Part shown: positions 16,436-26,700 of the stretch, piece by piece
Numbering within the stretch: position 1 is the stretch's first letter
How the letters are laid out: each line of letters begins with the position of its first letter
From: a bacterium
GTDB lineage: Bacteria > Patescibacteriota > Patescibacteriia > Patescibacteriales > GWC2-42-12
NCBI GenBank assembly: GCA_030649205.1
Contig: JAUSGE010000021.1
Coordinates: 1-39,078 of the forward strand
Length of the DNA: 39,078 nucleotides
Direction of reading: 5' to 3'
Made by a program: the position numbers and the translations under genes
Notes under the pieces: model-generated
What the model saw: the letters and a program-made list of their open reading frames with translations, nothing else
The model's database searches: none
What the model was told of the DNA's origin: nothing

Positions 16436-18307
16436 ATGTTTGACCATTCCGATCATTTACAACATGCCAGGAATTTTAAGGCAACCGTAACCCATTGCTA
16501 CAAAGATGGACAAGCCGGAGTTGTTTATCTGGAGTTTAGCTGTCCCGAGGGATTAGTGATAAAACCGGGACAGTTTATTATGCTGAAGCCGTTGATTTTA
16601 GGCGATTCGTTTTTTCGCGCCTTTTCTATCGCCGAGAGTATGGTGGAAGATTACCGGAGCTTTGGCATTTGGTTTAACATCAGAGGGCGCAATACCGAGG
16701 CTTTTGCCAAGCTGGAAATGGGGGACCGGATTGACGTACGCGGTCCTTTGGGCAAACCTATGCCCATAGACCCGGCCGATGAAAGTTATGTTTTTGTGGG
16801 CGGGGGCATAGGTATTTCCTGCTGTATGCTGCCGGCAAAAGAATTAGCCAGGAATGGAAAATCAGTAACCATTTTATTTGGCAATAAGAAAGGCTGGCCG
16901 CATGCCATTGACACTCTGCCAACTTCTTCCGGTTATTGCTGGATGGCGGTGGTGGAAGAAAATCTGGAGCAAGCCGGCTGTGCGGTAAAAATTATTACTG
17001 AAGACGGCCAAGGCGAGCACCATAAAGGCCTGGTTACTGACTTATTAGCTGAAAGATTATTAATTGACCAGGGTAAGTCTATAGTGGTGGCCTGCGGACC
17101 GGAGCTGATGTTAGAAAAAGTCGCTGACCTGGCCAAGGCCAGCGGCAACAAGTGCTATGTCTTTTTGGAAAGAAAGCTGGCTTGCGGGGTCGGCTCCTGC
17201 AAAGGCTGTCCGGTATTTTGCTTTGACGAGTCTGGCAATGAGATTGTTAAACATGTCTGCCTGGATAATCCTTTCAACGCCAGAGAAGTTAATTGGGGTA
17301 AGCTAATTCCCAAATACATTCCGGCGCCGATTGTGCCATATGCGCCATATAGAAAATCGCTTGCCGTTAATCCCATGGATACGGTTCTAATTGGCCAACA
17401 GGGCAGAGAACTGTATCTTAAATATCCCATTACCAACGGAGCCGGTTGTTTGAGTCTGCCGGCTATCAGGCAGAGCTTGGTTGACACTCGGAGGATCGGC
17501 ATGTATGAATCCAAGGGTGCTGAATTGCGACCCAGACTTGGCAATCCTGGCCCCAGAGTCGCGGAAACTTTTCATGGCATGCTTAACTCCATCGGCAGGG
17601 AAAGCGACGGGATTGATAATTTCATAAAGGAAGAATTGCCGCGATGGCTGGAACTTGGTAAGCCGGTTTCAGTAAATATTTCCGCTGACTTTGTTGGGGT
17701 GTATGGGTTGATCGCGGCTAAACTGGGGCTAACTTCGGTTGCGGCTATTACCTTGAATGTGAGCTGCCTGAATGTGGTAAAGCCGGGTGGCATTATGTTT
17801 GGCAAATCACCCGATGATGTCAGGGAAATCACGGCTTTGGCCAGAGAATCAGCGCCGGATAAATTTATAATTGTTAAATTACCGGCCGAAGCGGATAGAT
17901 TAATTGAAGTGGTCTTGGCCGCGAAACAGGCCGGCGCTGACGCTATGGCCTTGCCTAATACAATCAAGGGTATGGATGTTGACATCTGGACCAGGCGGCC
18001 GGCGCTGGCCAAAGTTACCGGCGGCTGGTCCAGCCCAGCGGTCTTACCGAAAACTTTGGCCGCGGTCTACGAACTGTATAGCGCCAAAATCGGTTTGCCC
18101 ATCATCGCCATGGGCGGCATATACCGCTGGCAAGACGCGGCCAAATTGATTTTAGCCGGCGCTAATGTAGTCGCTCCGGCTTCGCGGATATTTTCTAATC
18201 ATAATATCTTTAACGAAATATTCACTGGTTTATCCGGCTGGATGCGGCGGCACGGTGCCAGAAATATTCAGGATATGGTAGGAAAAATGGAGGTGCAAGA
18301 ATTATAA
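16436..18307 (+). CDS. pyrKD: Fused dihydroorotate dehydrogenase: electron-transfer subunit (PyrK) plus catalytic subunit (PyrD)
   Basis: Oxidises dihydroorotate to orotate and passes electrons through FAD and a 2Fe-2S cluster. Start at 16436 follows AAAGGAGGG; an in-frame ATG at 16388 lies in repeat DNA. 623 residues. Residues 1-290 are PyrK-like: FAD motif RAFSI (61-65), NAD site VFVGGGIG, and cluster cysteines C250, C255, C258 and C275. Residues about 300-623 are a class I PyrD barrel: LNVSCLNV with the presumed catalytic Cys444 (usual form NxSCPN, here Leu for Pro), GGIMFG, and IIAMGGIYRWQDA. In most bacteria pyrK and pyrD are separate genes; here the reductase comes first in one chain. 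Own promoter and terminator. Confidence 0.87.
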   Translation: MFDHSDHLQHARNFKATVTHCYKDGQAGVVYLEFSCPEGLVIKPGQFIMLKPLILGDSFFRAFSIAESMVEDYRSFGIWFNIRGRNTEAFAKLEMGDRIDVRGPLGKPMPIDPADESYVFVGGGIGISCCMLPAKELARNGKSVTILFGNKKGWPHAIDTLPTSSGYCWMAVVEENLEQAGCAVKIITEDGQGEHHKGLVTDLLAERLLIDQGKSIVVACGPELMLEKVADLAKASGNKCYVFLERKLACGVGSCKGCPVFCFDESGNEIVKHVCLDNPFNAREVNWGKLIPKYIPAPIVPYAPYRKSLAVNPMDTVLIGQQGRELYLKYPITNGAGCLSLPAIRQSLVDTRRIGMYESKGAELRPRLGNPGPRVAETFHGMLNSIGRESDGIDNFIKEELPRWLELGKPVSVNISADFVGVYGLIAAKLGLTSVAAITLNVSCLNVVKPGGIMFGKSPDDVREITALARESAPDKFIIVKLPAEADRLIEVVLAAKQAGADAMALPNTIKGMDVDIWTRRPALAKVTGGWSSPAVLPKTLAAVYELYSAKIGLPIIAMGGIYRWQDAAKLILAGANVVAPASRIFSNHNIFNEIFTGLSGWMRRHGARNIQDMVGKMEVQEL

Positions 18308-18327
18308 AAATTTGAAATAAAAAAATC

Positions 18328-18366
18328 AGGCCGGAACTTCTCAGGAGAGAATTTTCCGGCCTTTTA
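18328..18366. terminator. Bidirectional terminator between pyrKD and pyrC
   Basis: AGGCCGGAA (18328-18336) pairs with TTCCGGCCT (18354-18362); A-tract before and T-tract after, suiting both converging genes. Confidence 0.85.
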
Positions 18367-18381
18367 ATTTATTTTTGAATG

Positions 18382-18400
18382 GTGGACACTCGGTGTCCAC
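18382..18400. repeat. REP-like palindrome, single unit
   Basis: GTGGACAC-TCG-GTGTCCAC, 5 bases past the pyrC stop codon. Same family as 10110, 19761 and 20236. Confidence 0.9.
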
Positions 18401-18404
18401 GGAG

Positions 18405-19463
18405 TTAGTATTCTTTCATTTGCCAATTAAGCTGGCGCCCTGCCCATAACGGCACAATGCCATTATACTCTGCCGGTACAATACAAGGTTCACGCACGAG
18501 AACAATCTCATCGTCAGCCGGAGGCAAACTATAAATTCTTTCAGCGTTATAGCTGAAAAAATTATTCAACGCAGTTTCTCTAATGGGCAATCCGACGTTT
18601 TCCAAGCCCTGAATAATCAGCGGTATGCCGATATGTCCGGGAGCAAAAATGCCAACAGGGGGATCGGACATGGTTTCCTTTCGTTCTTTTAGGTGCGGCG
18701 CACAATCAGGCGTGAAGATAAGATTATCGTTATCTTCAGCGCTGACCGCGGTCATCAGCGCCAGACAATCCTCAAAATCTTTTAAAACCGGCCGGCAAGA
18801 ATAATGAGGATTAAATGAGCCTTGATCGCGCATATCCGCCCTGGTACAGCCCATATGATGCGCGGTAATGCCGCCAAACACATTGAGCGGCGCCTGCTGA
18901 ACAAACTGGAGCATGGGCCGACCGCTGATATGCTCAACGCCGATGGTCAGCCCGGGGAAATAATCAATCACGTCAGACAAATAGGGAATAGACAATTCTT
19001 CCCTAAGCGGCAGAGGAATATCTTTGCCGGTTAAAGGATTATATGGCAATTCCCAATGACCGGTAAAAATCATTCGCAATTCCAGGGCTCTTTCCAGTAC
19101 ATCGTACTTTTCCCGCAATTTTTCCAGCCTGACGCCGAACTGCGAGTTAGTAGTAGTGCCGAAAGGCTGGTACTTCAAAACGTCGGCGCCGGCCTCATGG
19201 CACTCTTCCAACAGATCCGGCATCATGTCCTCAGTAAGCATAACTGACAAAAGAAATTTGAAGCTAATATTGTTAGCTTCAATTTCCTCGCGTCGCCTTC
19301 TAACTTGCTCCGGCGACTTGATTGGTATTAATAAATTACCGATATCCAATACCCAGCCGTAGATATTGGAAAACATGACAACTAACTTCAGTAGATCGTC
19401 TTGGCGCAAATGAATATGCATGCCCTTTGGCCGGCGCAACCGCAACAAATTTATAAGACCCAT
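18405..19463 (-). CDS. pyrC: Dihydroorotase
   Basis: Cyclises carbamoyl-aspartate to dihydroorotate. 352 residues, size and layout of the E. coli PyrC-type (class II) enzyme. Metal ligands can be followed: MHIHLR (His16, His18), the carbamylated lysine in LKYQPFGTTTNS (Lys97), His136 in TGHWE (shifted relative to the usual HGE), EHIS (His178), and catalytic Asp253 in TPDCAPH. SD AAGGAGG, 7 bases upstream of the ATG. It converges on pyrKD and diverges from the transposase gene. Assignment rests on motifs and on the surrounding pyr genes; another amidohydrolase is a minor alternative. Confidence 0.87.
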   Translation of the reverse strand: MGLINLLRLRRPKGMHIHLRQDDLLKLVVMFSNIYGWVLDIGNLLIPIKSPEQVRRRREEIEANNISFKFLLSVMLTEDMMPDLLEECHEAGADVLKYQPFGTTTNSQFGVRLEKLREKYDVLERALELRMIFTGHWELPYNPLTGKDIPLPLREELSIPYLSDVIDYFPGLTIGVEHISGRPMLQFVQQAPLNVFGGITAHHMGCTRADMRDQGSFNPHYSCRPVLKDFEDCLALMTAVSAEDNDNLIFTPDCAPHLKERKETMSDPPVGIFAPGHIGIPLIIQGLENVGLPIRETALNNFFSYNAERIYSLPPADDEIVLVREPCIVPAEYNGIVPLWAGRQLNWQMKEY

Positions 19464-19579
19464 GTTCAGCCTCCTTATGATAAAATGTTAAAAAATAAAA
19501 GGAGCAAACTTCCCCCTCTTTGACGGTAAAATTTTTGTCTGTTAATCTTAAGGTAGATTATTTTAATTTTTTTGTCAAA

Positions 19580-20233
19580 ATGCGCAAGTTTCAGTTTCAA
19601 AGCGGCGAATATTATCATATTTACAACCGCGGGGTTGAAGCGCGGGATATTTTTGCCGACAACTATGACTATTTGAGATTTTTAAGAAGCATGCGGGAGT
19701 TTAACAGATTAGAAGCTATTGGCAGCATATATGAGCTAGACAATCTGCGAAAAAAAGAAAGGACACTCGGTGTCCATATGGACACCGAGTGTCCACCGGC
19801 CGTTGATTTCATAAGTTATTGCTTGAATCCAAATCATTATCATTTTTTGTTAGGCCAAACAGCCGAAGGAGGGATAGAAAAATTCATGCATAAATTAAGC
19901 ATGGGGTATGCAAAGTATTTCAATGAAAAATATTCCCGTTCCGGCTCGCTGTTTCAAGGCGCTTATAAAGCTATTCATGCTGATAATTACGGCTATCTGT
20001 TAAAATTGTTAGTATACGTAAACTGCAACCATGAAATCCATAATTTAGGCAAAACGGAAAATTGGCCGTGGGCCAGCTATTTGGACAGCGTCGGCATGAG
20101 AAGCGGCAACTTGTGCAATTTAGACATTGTCAGGGAGGAATTCGGAGAGTCGGAAAATTTTAAATCGTTTTGCCAAGAAATTATACCGGACATAAAAGAG
20201 AATAAAGTTTTAAAGAAATACTTACTTGAGTAA
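19580..20233 (+). CDS. REP-associated tyrosine (Y1/HUH) transposase
   Basis: 217 residues from ATG 19580; the in-frame TTG at 19520 precedes the conserved start [18 protein letters not shown] and is rejected. The HUH metal motif is NPNHYHFLL (His86, His88) and the catalytic tyrosine lies in [19 protein letters not shown] (Tyr110 or Tyr113). This single-domain family cuts and joins single-stranded DNA at palindromes. The gene contains a 34-base perfect palindrome at 19761-19794 coding residues 61-72, and a half copy follows its stop codon (20236). A plausible promoter TTGACG-17-TAATCT starts at 19520. The core motifs are intact, so it may be active unless the insertion harms folding. Confidence 0.88.
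   Translation: MRKFQFQSGEYYHIYNRGVEARDIFADNYDYLRFLRSMREFNRLEAIGSIYELDNLRKKERTLGVHMDTECPPAVDFISYCLNPNHYHFLLGQTAEGGIEKFMHKLSMGYAKYFNEKYSRSGSLFQGAYKAIHADNYGYLLKLLVYVNCNHEIHNLGKTENWPWASYLDSVGMRSGNLCNLDIVREEFGESENFKSFCQEIIPDIKENKVLKKYLLE
19761..19794. repeat. REP-like perfect palindrome inside the transposase gene
   Basis: 34 bases, arms of 17 with no loop (GGACACTCGGTGTCCAT and its exact complement), followed by ACCGG. Open in all reading frames. Confidence 0.95.
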
Positions 20234-20235
20234 AT

Positions 20236-20252
20236 TGGACACCGAGTGTCCA
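20236..20252. repeat. REP-like palindrome, single unit, between transposase and recQ
   Basis: TGGACAC-CGA-GTGTCCA, then CCG, filling the 26-base gap and ending 7 bases before the recQ ATG. Confidence 0.9.
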
Positions 20253-20259
20253 CCGCTTT

Positions 20260-22314
20260 ATGAGCAAAAAACAACAACTTCTGGAGCTCCTAAAAATACA
20301 TTACGGCTTTAATTCGTTTCGGCCGGGCCAGGAAAAAGTGCTTGATAATATCCTGGCTGGCCAGTCAACCGTGGTGATCATGCCAACCGGCGGCGGCAAG
20401 TCTTTATGCTACCAATTGCCGGCCTTAGTTTTAGACGGCGTTACTCTAGTCATATCCCCCCTCATCGCTTTAATGAAAGATCAGGTGGACGGGCTTTTGA
20501 GAAACAGTATTCCGGCGACGTTTATAAATTCCTCTATCAGCCAAGCGGAAACCGCTAACCGGTTGGACGCTGTGAAAGCTGGAAATTATAAATTGCTCTA
20601 CGTCGCGCCGGAAAGATTCTATAGCGCGGAATTTATGGCGGCTTTGCGCGAGATAAAGGTCAGCCTGTTCGCCATTGACGAAGCGCATTGCATTAGCCAG
20701 TGGGGGCATGATTTTCGGCCCAGCTACATCAAGCTGAAAAGCGCGATTGACATGCTGGGCAATCCGACTGTTGTTGCCTTAACCGCCACGGCCACGCTGG
20801 AAGTCAGAGATGATATCATTAAGCAATTAGGCCTGGTTAATCCGAATTTGGTGATTACCGGTTTTGCCCGGCCCAATCTGCAGTTTGGCGTGATCAACAC
20901 GCAGGACTCGCGCAAGCCGCAGTTCGTTTTAGACGCGATTGCCAGCGTGCCGGACGGCTCGGGCATAATTTACGTGGGTACGCGTTCGCGCGCCGACGAG
21001 GTGATGCAGGCATTATTGGCGCATAATATTTCCGCGGCCAGCTACCACGCCGGCATGTTGCCGGAAGACCGGAAATGGGTGCAGGAAAATTTCATGGCCG
21101 GCAAGGCCAAAGTTATCGTGGCCACTAACGCCTTTGGCCTGGGTATTGATAAGCGCGACATAAGATTTGTCATCCACTACGACATGCCGGGAACGATTGA
21201 AGCCTATTATCAGGAAGCGGGCCGGGCCGGCCGCGACGGCCAGCAGAGTTTTTGTCTCCTGCTGTACAGCCCGCGCGATCGGTATCTGCAGGAATTTTTT
21301 ATCAAAGGCGATAATCCGCCGCCGAAAATGGTTTTGGAAATTTACGAAGTTTTGAAAGATTTTGAATCTGACACGGTGTTAATTACTTACGCCGAAATCG
21401 CGGAACGGCTGTCGGATAAATTGCCGGACATGGCCGTGGGCACGGCCATAAAAATTTTGGAGCGCGAAGGCTATGTGACGCGGTCGCATGAGCGGGTGGG
21501 GCAGGCATACTTGAAATATCCAATATCCAATATCCAATATCCAATGCTGAAAAGCAAGGGTCAGCGGGAAACTTTAGAACGCTTATTAAATAAATATGGC
21601 AAAGAGCTGGAAAATGGGATGTATGCTAATTTGGACGAGGTGGCGGAGATTTTACAAGTGAAAAAGGACGCGCTGTTACGGCTAATAAAAAAATTGGTTG
21701 AGCTTAATTTGGCCGAATATGTGCCGCCGTTTCGCGGCACGGAGTTAAAAATTTTAAAGCGCGTGGACGGCGGTGAAGTTAAGCTGGACTTCGCGGCGCT
21801 GAAATATAAATTGAAGCATGCTTACAAAAAACTGGACTTAATGGAAAATTATATTTATCATAATACCTGTCGGCAGAAGTATATTTTGGATTATTTCGGC
21901 GAGCTGGAAGCGGGTAAATGCGCCAAGTGCGATAACTGTTTAGTCAGTAAAATGGACGCGGTGGAAAAAGTTCAGGTTAAAGAAAGGCATGAGAAAAAAG
22001 TAAGTAATCTGCCCACCAAACTGACCCAGCTGGAAACTTACGATTTATGGAATAAAGGCATGAGCCTGGAAAAAATCGCGGAGGCGCGGGAGCTGGCGGT
22101 CGGGACAGTAATCGGGCACCTATGTTTTTTGGTGGAAAAAGGTCTGGGGGTAAATATTGATAAGCTGGTCAGTCTGGATAAGCAGAAAAAGATCATGGCC
22201 GCGGCGCAGGCTGTGGGCGCGGACAAACTCACTCCCATCCGCGAAGCTCTGGGCGAAGAGTATAGCTGGGATGAGATAAAATTGGCGCTGGCCAAAATGA
22301 AAAGCCAAAAATAA
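20260..22314 (+). CDS. recQ: ATP-dependent DNA helicase RecQ
   Basis: 3'-5' helicase for recombination and fork repair. 684 residues. Motif 0 FRPGQ, Walker A MPTGGGKS (Lys47), DEAH box at 140-143 followed by [10 protein letters not shown] (aromatic loop), motif [12 protein letters not shown] and motif [13 protein letters not shown]. The zinc region has [12 protein letters not shown] and CAKCDNC, preceded by a winged-helix region. The C-terminal 110 residues ([21 protein letters not shown] onward) look like the helix-turn-helix extension found in RecQ of some bacteria rather than a clear HRDC domain. Four 7-base repeats lie in frame near residues 419-429 (see 21516). No SD; a palindrome occupies the upstream gap. 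Confidence 0.94.
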   Translation: MSKKQQLLELLKIHYGFNSFRPGQEKVLDNILAGQSTVVIMPTGGGKSLCYQLPALVLDGVTLVISPLIALMKDQVDGLLRNSIPATFINSSISQAETANRLDAVKAGNYKLLYVAPERFYSAEFMAALREIKVSLFAIDEAHCISQWGHDFRPSYIKLKSAIDMLGNPTVVALTATATLEVRDDIIKQLGLVNPNLVITGFARPNLQFGVINTQDSRKPQFVLDAIASVPDGSGIIYVGTRSRADEVMQALLAHNISAASYHAGMLPEDRKWVQENFMAGKAKVIVATNAFGLGIDKRDIRFVIHYDMPGTIEAYYQEAGRAGRDGQQSFCLLLYSPRDRYLQEFFIKGDNPPPKMVLEIYEVLKDFESDTVLITYAEIAERLSDKLPDMAVGTAIKILEREGYVTRSHERVGQAYLKYPISNIQYPMLKSKGQRETLERLLNKYGKELENGMYANLDEVAEILQVKKDALLRLIKKLVELNLAEYVPPFRGTELKILKRVDGGEVKLDFAALKYKLKHAYKKLDLMENYIYHNTCRQKYILDYFGELEAGKCAKCDNCLVSKMDAVEKVQVKERHEKKVSNLPTKLTQLETYDLWNKGMSLEKIAEARELAVGTVIGHLCFLVEKGLGVNIDKLVSLDKQKKIMAAAQAVGADKLTPIREALGEEYSWDEIKLALAKMKSQK
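21516..21543 (+). repeat. 7-base microsatellite (ATATCCA x4) inside recQ
   Basis: Four exact units, translated as YPISNIQYP, between the winged-helix/zinc regions. Loss or gain of one unit would shift the frame. Confidence 0.85.
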
Positions 22315-22325
22315 AATCAGCGGAT

Positions 22326-22355
22326 AAAAATCCGGCCCCTTGTTCAGCGGCCGGA
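22326..22355 (-). terminator. Terminator of the VOC gene
   Basis: On the minus strand TCCGGCC, an 11-base loop, GGCCGGA, then TTTTTA. Confidence 0.7.
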
Positions 22356-22424
22356 TAACAGCTTCAGTCGGTTGGTATCTTTTTACTTGGCATGCTTTGG
22401 CTGGCCTCCTTGATTAATCATCGC

Positions 22425-22796
22425 TCAAACCGCGCTGTGCAGTCCGGCGATATTGCCTTCGCTGTCGCTTATCAGGGCGATCCAGCCCGGCTGGCCGATA
22501 TTAATTTTCGGCTTAATGATCTTGCCGCCGGCTTTTTCCACCCGTGCCAGCACTTGGTCTAACTTGCCTTGGCAATTGAAATAAACGCGCGCGCCGTTGG
22601 TTGACGGCTTAAAATTTTGATCCGGCGGCATGATATTGCCGCCCACTCCCTCCATACTATCCATGGCGAAAAAACCAAGCTGCTGCCCCATAAAATCTTC
22701 CACCTTGACTTCTTCTCCCAGAATTTCCGAATAGAATTTTACGGCCCGGTCAAAATTGTTAGTGGGAATTTCAAACCAGGTAATGACGTTTTTCAT
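22425..22796 (-). CDS. VOC-family (glyoxalase/bleomycin resistance-like) protein
   Basis: 123 residues with two beta-alpha-beta-beta-beta modules. Starts VITWFEIPTNNFDRAVKFYSEILG, the typical first module, and ends with WIALISDSEGNIAGLHSAV, the typical second. Metal-binding residues are not obvious: Glu9 and His120 are candidates. Close to the small 'glyoxalase family' proteins of unknown substrate common in bacteria. Single gene with its own terminator, converging on recQ. No SD. Confidence 0.85.
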   Translation of the reverse strand: MKNVITWFEIPTNNFDRAVKFYSEILGEEVKVEDFMGQQLGFFAMDSMEGVGGNIMPPDQNFKPSTNGARVYFNCQGKLDQVLARVEKAGGKIIKPKINIGQPGWIALISDSEGNIAGLHSAV

Positions 22797-22879
22797 AAAT
22801 TTATAATTAATTTTTAGCTATTCCATTCTATCGCCGCCAAATGAAGAAAAAATTAATATTGTTAACGCCGGCCGGCGGT

Positions 22880-22908
22880 TTGACTTTTAGGTAAAAATAA
22901 GTTAATTT
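22880..22908 (+). promoter_or_regulatory. Possible promoter of the purN-purL-purM cluster
   Basis: TTGACT, 17-base spacer, TAATTT; predicted start near 22915, giving a leader of about 120 bases before purN. Confidence 0.5.
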
Positions 22909-22922
22909 TTAAGCAAATACAG

Positions 22923-22954
22923 CCGACCCCGAATAAGGAGGTTGGTTTTATTTT
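22923..22954 (+). terminator. Terminator-like hairpin in the purN leader (possible attenuator)
   Basis: CCGACC pairs with GGTTGG across CCGAATAAGGA, followed by TTTTATTTT. It lies just after the predicted transcript start and before purN. Confidence 0.45.
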
Positions 22955-22977
22955 GGATGGAACATTGACAATTAAAT

Positions 22978-22994
22978 TTACTGATTTTCAGTAA
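22978..22994. promoter_or_regulatory. Perfect palindrome upstream of purN (possible operator)
   Basis: TTACTGA-TTT-TCAGTAA, 44 bases before the purN ATG. A TTGACA (22964) precedes it but no matching -10 is found at normal spacing. Confidence 0.35.
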
Positions 22995-23037
22995 TGGCAG
23001 TATAAGTTAAACAAAATTCAAGAGAGGAGAGTAAAGC

Positions 23038-23721
23038 ATGCCAGACAACAATGAAAAAGTAAGATTAGGATTAGTTGCTTCAGGCAGCGGTACGGACGCT
23101 AACGCTATCATGAGCGCCTGTAATTCCGGTAACATTACTAACGCGGAATCAATCGTGTTAATCAGTACTAAACCCGGGGTAGGCTGTTTGGAAAAAGCGC
23201 GGCGCAATCAGGTGGAGGCCGTGGTGGTCGACAAAAAAGCGCTGGGTTCAGACCGTTTTAGGAATGAATTAGATAGACTGTTCGGTATCTACGATCTGGA
23301 ATTAATCTTTTTAGTGGGCTGTGTTGTGGTGTTTCAGCCTTTCGTGGGGTTTCCTATGTATAATATCCATCCGGCTGATCCAAAAAAGCATGGCGGCAAA
23401 AAAATGTACGGCCTTAAAGTTCATGAGCATGTTCTTCTGTCCATTAAGGATCAAATTGAACGCGGCATGAAAAGCATCAGCACGGATAGATTTTTTACTT
23501 ATCCTACGGTTCATGAAGTCATAGCTGATCCGGATCAAGGCCAGCCTTTAATCCAGGCCATGGTGCAAATTCCGCCGGTGCTGATTCATGATTTAATGTC
23601 GGATCATTACGCCCTGTCGCAACTGGCCGAACGGTTGCAGAAGCATGTTTTGCCCTATGAGTGGCTGCTTCTGCCGTGCGCCGTGGAAATGGCGGCCAGA
23701 AGGATTTTAGAGCAAAGATAA
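23038..23721 (+). CDS. purN: Phosphoribosylglycinamide formyltransferase
   Basis: Transfers the formyl group of 10-formyl-THF to GAR, step 3 of purine synthesis. 227 residues, slightly longer than usual. LGLVASGSGTDANAI is the phosphate-binding start, YNIHPADP carries the catalytic Asn and His, HGGKKMYGLKVH follows, and the catalytic Asp is in ADPDQGQPLIQ. SD GAGGAG 8 bases before ATG. First gene of purN-purL-purM, all in one direction with short gaps. The formyl donor can come from the glyA-folD products in this window. Confidence 0.9.
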   Translation: MPDNNEKVRLGLVASGSGTDANAIMSACNSGNITNAESIVLISTKPGVGCLEKARRNQVEAVVVDKKALGSDRFRNELDRLFGIYDLELIFLVGCVVVFQPFVGFPMYNIHPADPKKHGGKKMYGLKVHEHVLLSIKDQIERGMKSISTDRFFTYPTVHEVIADPDQGQPLIQAMVQIPPVLIHDLMSDHYALSQLAERLQKHVLPYEWLLLPCAVEMAARRILEQR

Positions 23722-23741
23722 AAATTTTAAAGGAGGAAAAG

Positions 23742-26700
23742 ATGAGTAAAATTTTGCATTTTTGCAGACCGGAAGCGCCGGACAGAGAAACGCATTTTAT
23801 GATTAAGCTCAATCGCCAGCTTTCCGATGCCCAGCTTAATAGGCTGAAATGGTTTCTGGCCGATGACGAGATTTCTGAAAAACCGTTTTTGTATGACGGT
23901 AATGGTAATCAAGTGGTGGAAATCGGGCCTCCGCCTGAATATGCCACCGCCAATTCAACCAACCTGACGCAGATTTTCCATAACATGGGCATTCCGCAAG
24001 TTGTCAGGGCGGAGGAATTTAAACGACTCTTAATGCCGGAAGATCAGGTTCGGCAGTATGTTAGAGATACAAAGAAATACTGGACTGAAAGCTGGTACAA
24101 AAGACCGCTTAAATATTTTAGTCGCGGACCGAAGCCAGATCCAGTCGTCTATCTTCCTCTTTCTGAAAAAGATGTACAACCGCTAATAGCCTTCAACAAT
24201 AAACACCAATTGGGTTTTGATGATTGGATGCTTAATTGGACTTATGAGATGTATAAGGAAGAAGGAGTTGATCCTTCAGATGTTTCCCTATTTCATCTCG
24301 CCCAGTTGTTAAGTTCGCATTCTCGCCATTGGGAATTCAGCGGCAAATATTTCATTGATGGCGTAGCAATGCCGTATTCACCCTTTGAACTCATCAAGAT
24401 GCCACTTAAGAAAAACCTGGGAAACAGCAGAATCGGATTTTACGACAATTCCAGCGCCATTGACGGGTATACGGTTGAATATTTGATGCCGGAACGGCCA
24501 GGAGAATATTCTTCTTTCGTGATAGTGGAAGTTAAGATCAACCCCACCGGCACGGCTGAATCTCATAATGCCCCTACAGGAGAAGAAGCCTTCAATGGAG
24601 CGGGAACCGGTGATATCGGCATGGAGAGGGACTCGCAGGGTACTGGAAGAGGCGGATCAGTTTTTTTCCATTCTGGCGGTTATTGCTGGCCGCATTTATT
24701 TTTGCGTGATTATCCTCTTTCATGGGAAGAAAGACCAAAAAAACTACGCAACGCGCATCCCAAAGATATGGTAATTGAGTCTTTCAGAGGTTATATTATC
24801 TCGGCTAACGAAAACGGTTATCCCTGCCTTGGCGGTTTTACCCGTTCTCTGGAAATGGTTATGCCGGACGGACGCCGTGAAGCCTGTTTCAAACCGGTTT
24901 TATATACTAAGGGTAATGGCGGAATTTTTGAAGAGAATATAAAAAGAATACCGCCAGAAATCGGCGATGAACAGCTTCGTATCGGCGGCCCGATTTATCC
25001 CACCGGAGTTGGCGGAGGACATTTTTCCAGCCAGGGAGGCGGAGCACTAAAAAAAGCGATTGCTCAAAAAGCGGTACAACGAGTAGACCCGGAAATGGCT
25101 CAAAAAAATATTAGAGTCACAACGGCTCTGGCGGAAATGAGAAGTAAAAATCCCGTTAAAGGAATTCATGACCAAGGAGCCGGAGGTTTAGGAGCTTGTT
25201 CGGCCGAGGCGGCCGATCCTGAAGGTATTGAAGCGGATCTAGATCAGGTTAGCCGGGGTGTTGAAAACATTCCCGAGTGGGTGGCTTTCAGCGCCGAGTT
25301 TCAGGAATCAAACCTCTTAACCGTTTCTTCTGACCTGGTTGAAAAAGTTAAGCAAATATGCGAGCGGGAAAGATGCCCGATGGATAGATTCGCTAAATAT
25401 ACCGGCACCGGCCGCATGGTGGTGAAAAGTTCCAAAACCGGACAAATTTTGGTTGACCACAACTTGAAAAAAGTTCTGGGGAAATTGCCGCAAAGGGAAT
25501 ATCACTACACTACTCGCGAAGAAAAACTTTTGCCCTTGGATTTACCGTCGATGACAATCGCTGAAGCAACTAAATTAATATTTAGCAATGTAGCGGTCGG
25601 CTCAAAGGGTTTTCTGACTAACATGATGGATCGGAGCGTCAAAGGCAGAACTATTTCCCAGCAATGTCAAGGTCCGATGCAGATACCAATTGGCGACGCG
25701 GCTATATTCGCCTTGTCACATAATTCAAACTGCGGCATGACTTCAGCGCTCGGAGAACAACCGCTTAAGATGATGATTGATTCGGCAGCCGGCGCACGAA
25801 TGAGTTACGCCGAAATGCTGACCAATATGGCGGGGGTAGGCTTGAGCGGTTGGGCTGATGTCAAATGTTCGGTGAATTGGATGTGGGCAATTAATTTTCT
25901 GGGCGAGGGAGCGGCTCTTTACCGTGCGGTTGAAGCGATTTCGGTTCTTAGCAATGAACTCGGAACATATTGTGAAAATCAAGGCATGGCTCAGCCTGAC
26001 GGCGGGAAAGACAGTCTTTTTTTGCTGAAGAAGCTGAAAAATGAAATTATCAAATCTTTCCGTCACGGTATTATCGGCGGCTATTGCACGGTTCCTGATC
26101 TGTCGCTTTTCGTCACGCCGGATATTAAGCGTCCGGGCCAATCCAAATTGATGTATATCAACCCATCGCCAGGAAGATACCGGTTAGGCGGTTCAGCGTT
26201 AGCTTACTGTAATAAACAGCTGGGCAATGAGTCGCCTGATATTGATGATCCATATCTCTTTTATCGCAGTCTGGAATCTATTCAGCGGCTGGTGAAAAAT
26301 AAGCTGATTTTGTCTCTGCATGACCGAAGCGACGGAGGATTGATCACAACCGCCAGCGAGATGATAATGGCTCGCAACTGCGGTTTTGATATTACCCTGC
26401 CTGATCGCGACGGCGATTGCGAAGACCCGCTCCAGATGCTTATGGCCGAAGAGGCGGGTTGGATTTGCGAGTACTTGCCGAGTGAAGAGAATAAAATTCG
26501 CGCTTGGCTGGATCATAAAAAAGTTACATATCACGTATTGGGCCGGACCACCGCGGAAAAGTACGCGCGAATTCAGCACCAGGGCAAGGCGGTGTTTGAG
26601 GAAAAAACCCCGACTTTGCGCGGCTGGTGGGAAGCTACCAGCCATCAGATGGAAAGGCAATTCCGCAATCCAGAATGCGCTGACCAGCGATATGAGCGTT

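Noticed and set aside
18405-20252. A composite transposon carrying pyrC
   Set aside because: Palindromes lie on both sides of pyrC and the transposase, but other copies occur in elp3, and Y1 single-domain transposases are not known to move flanking genes this way.
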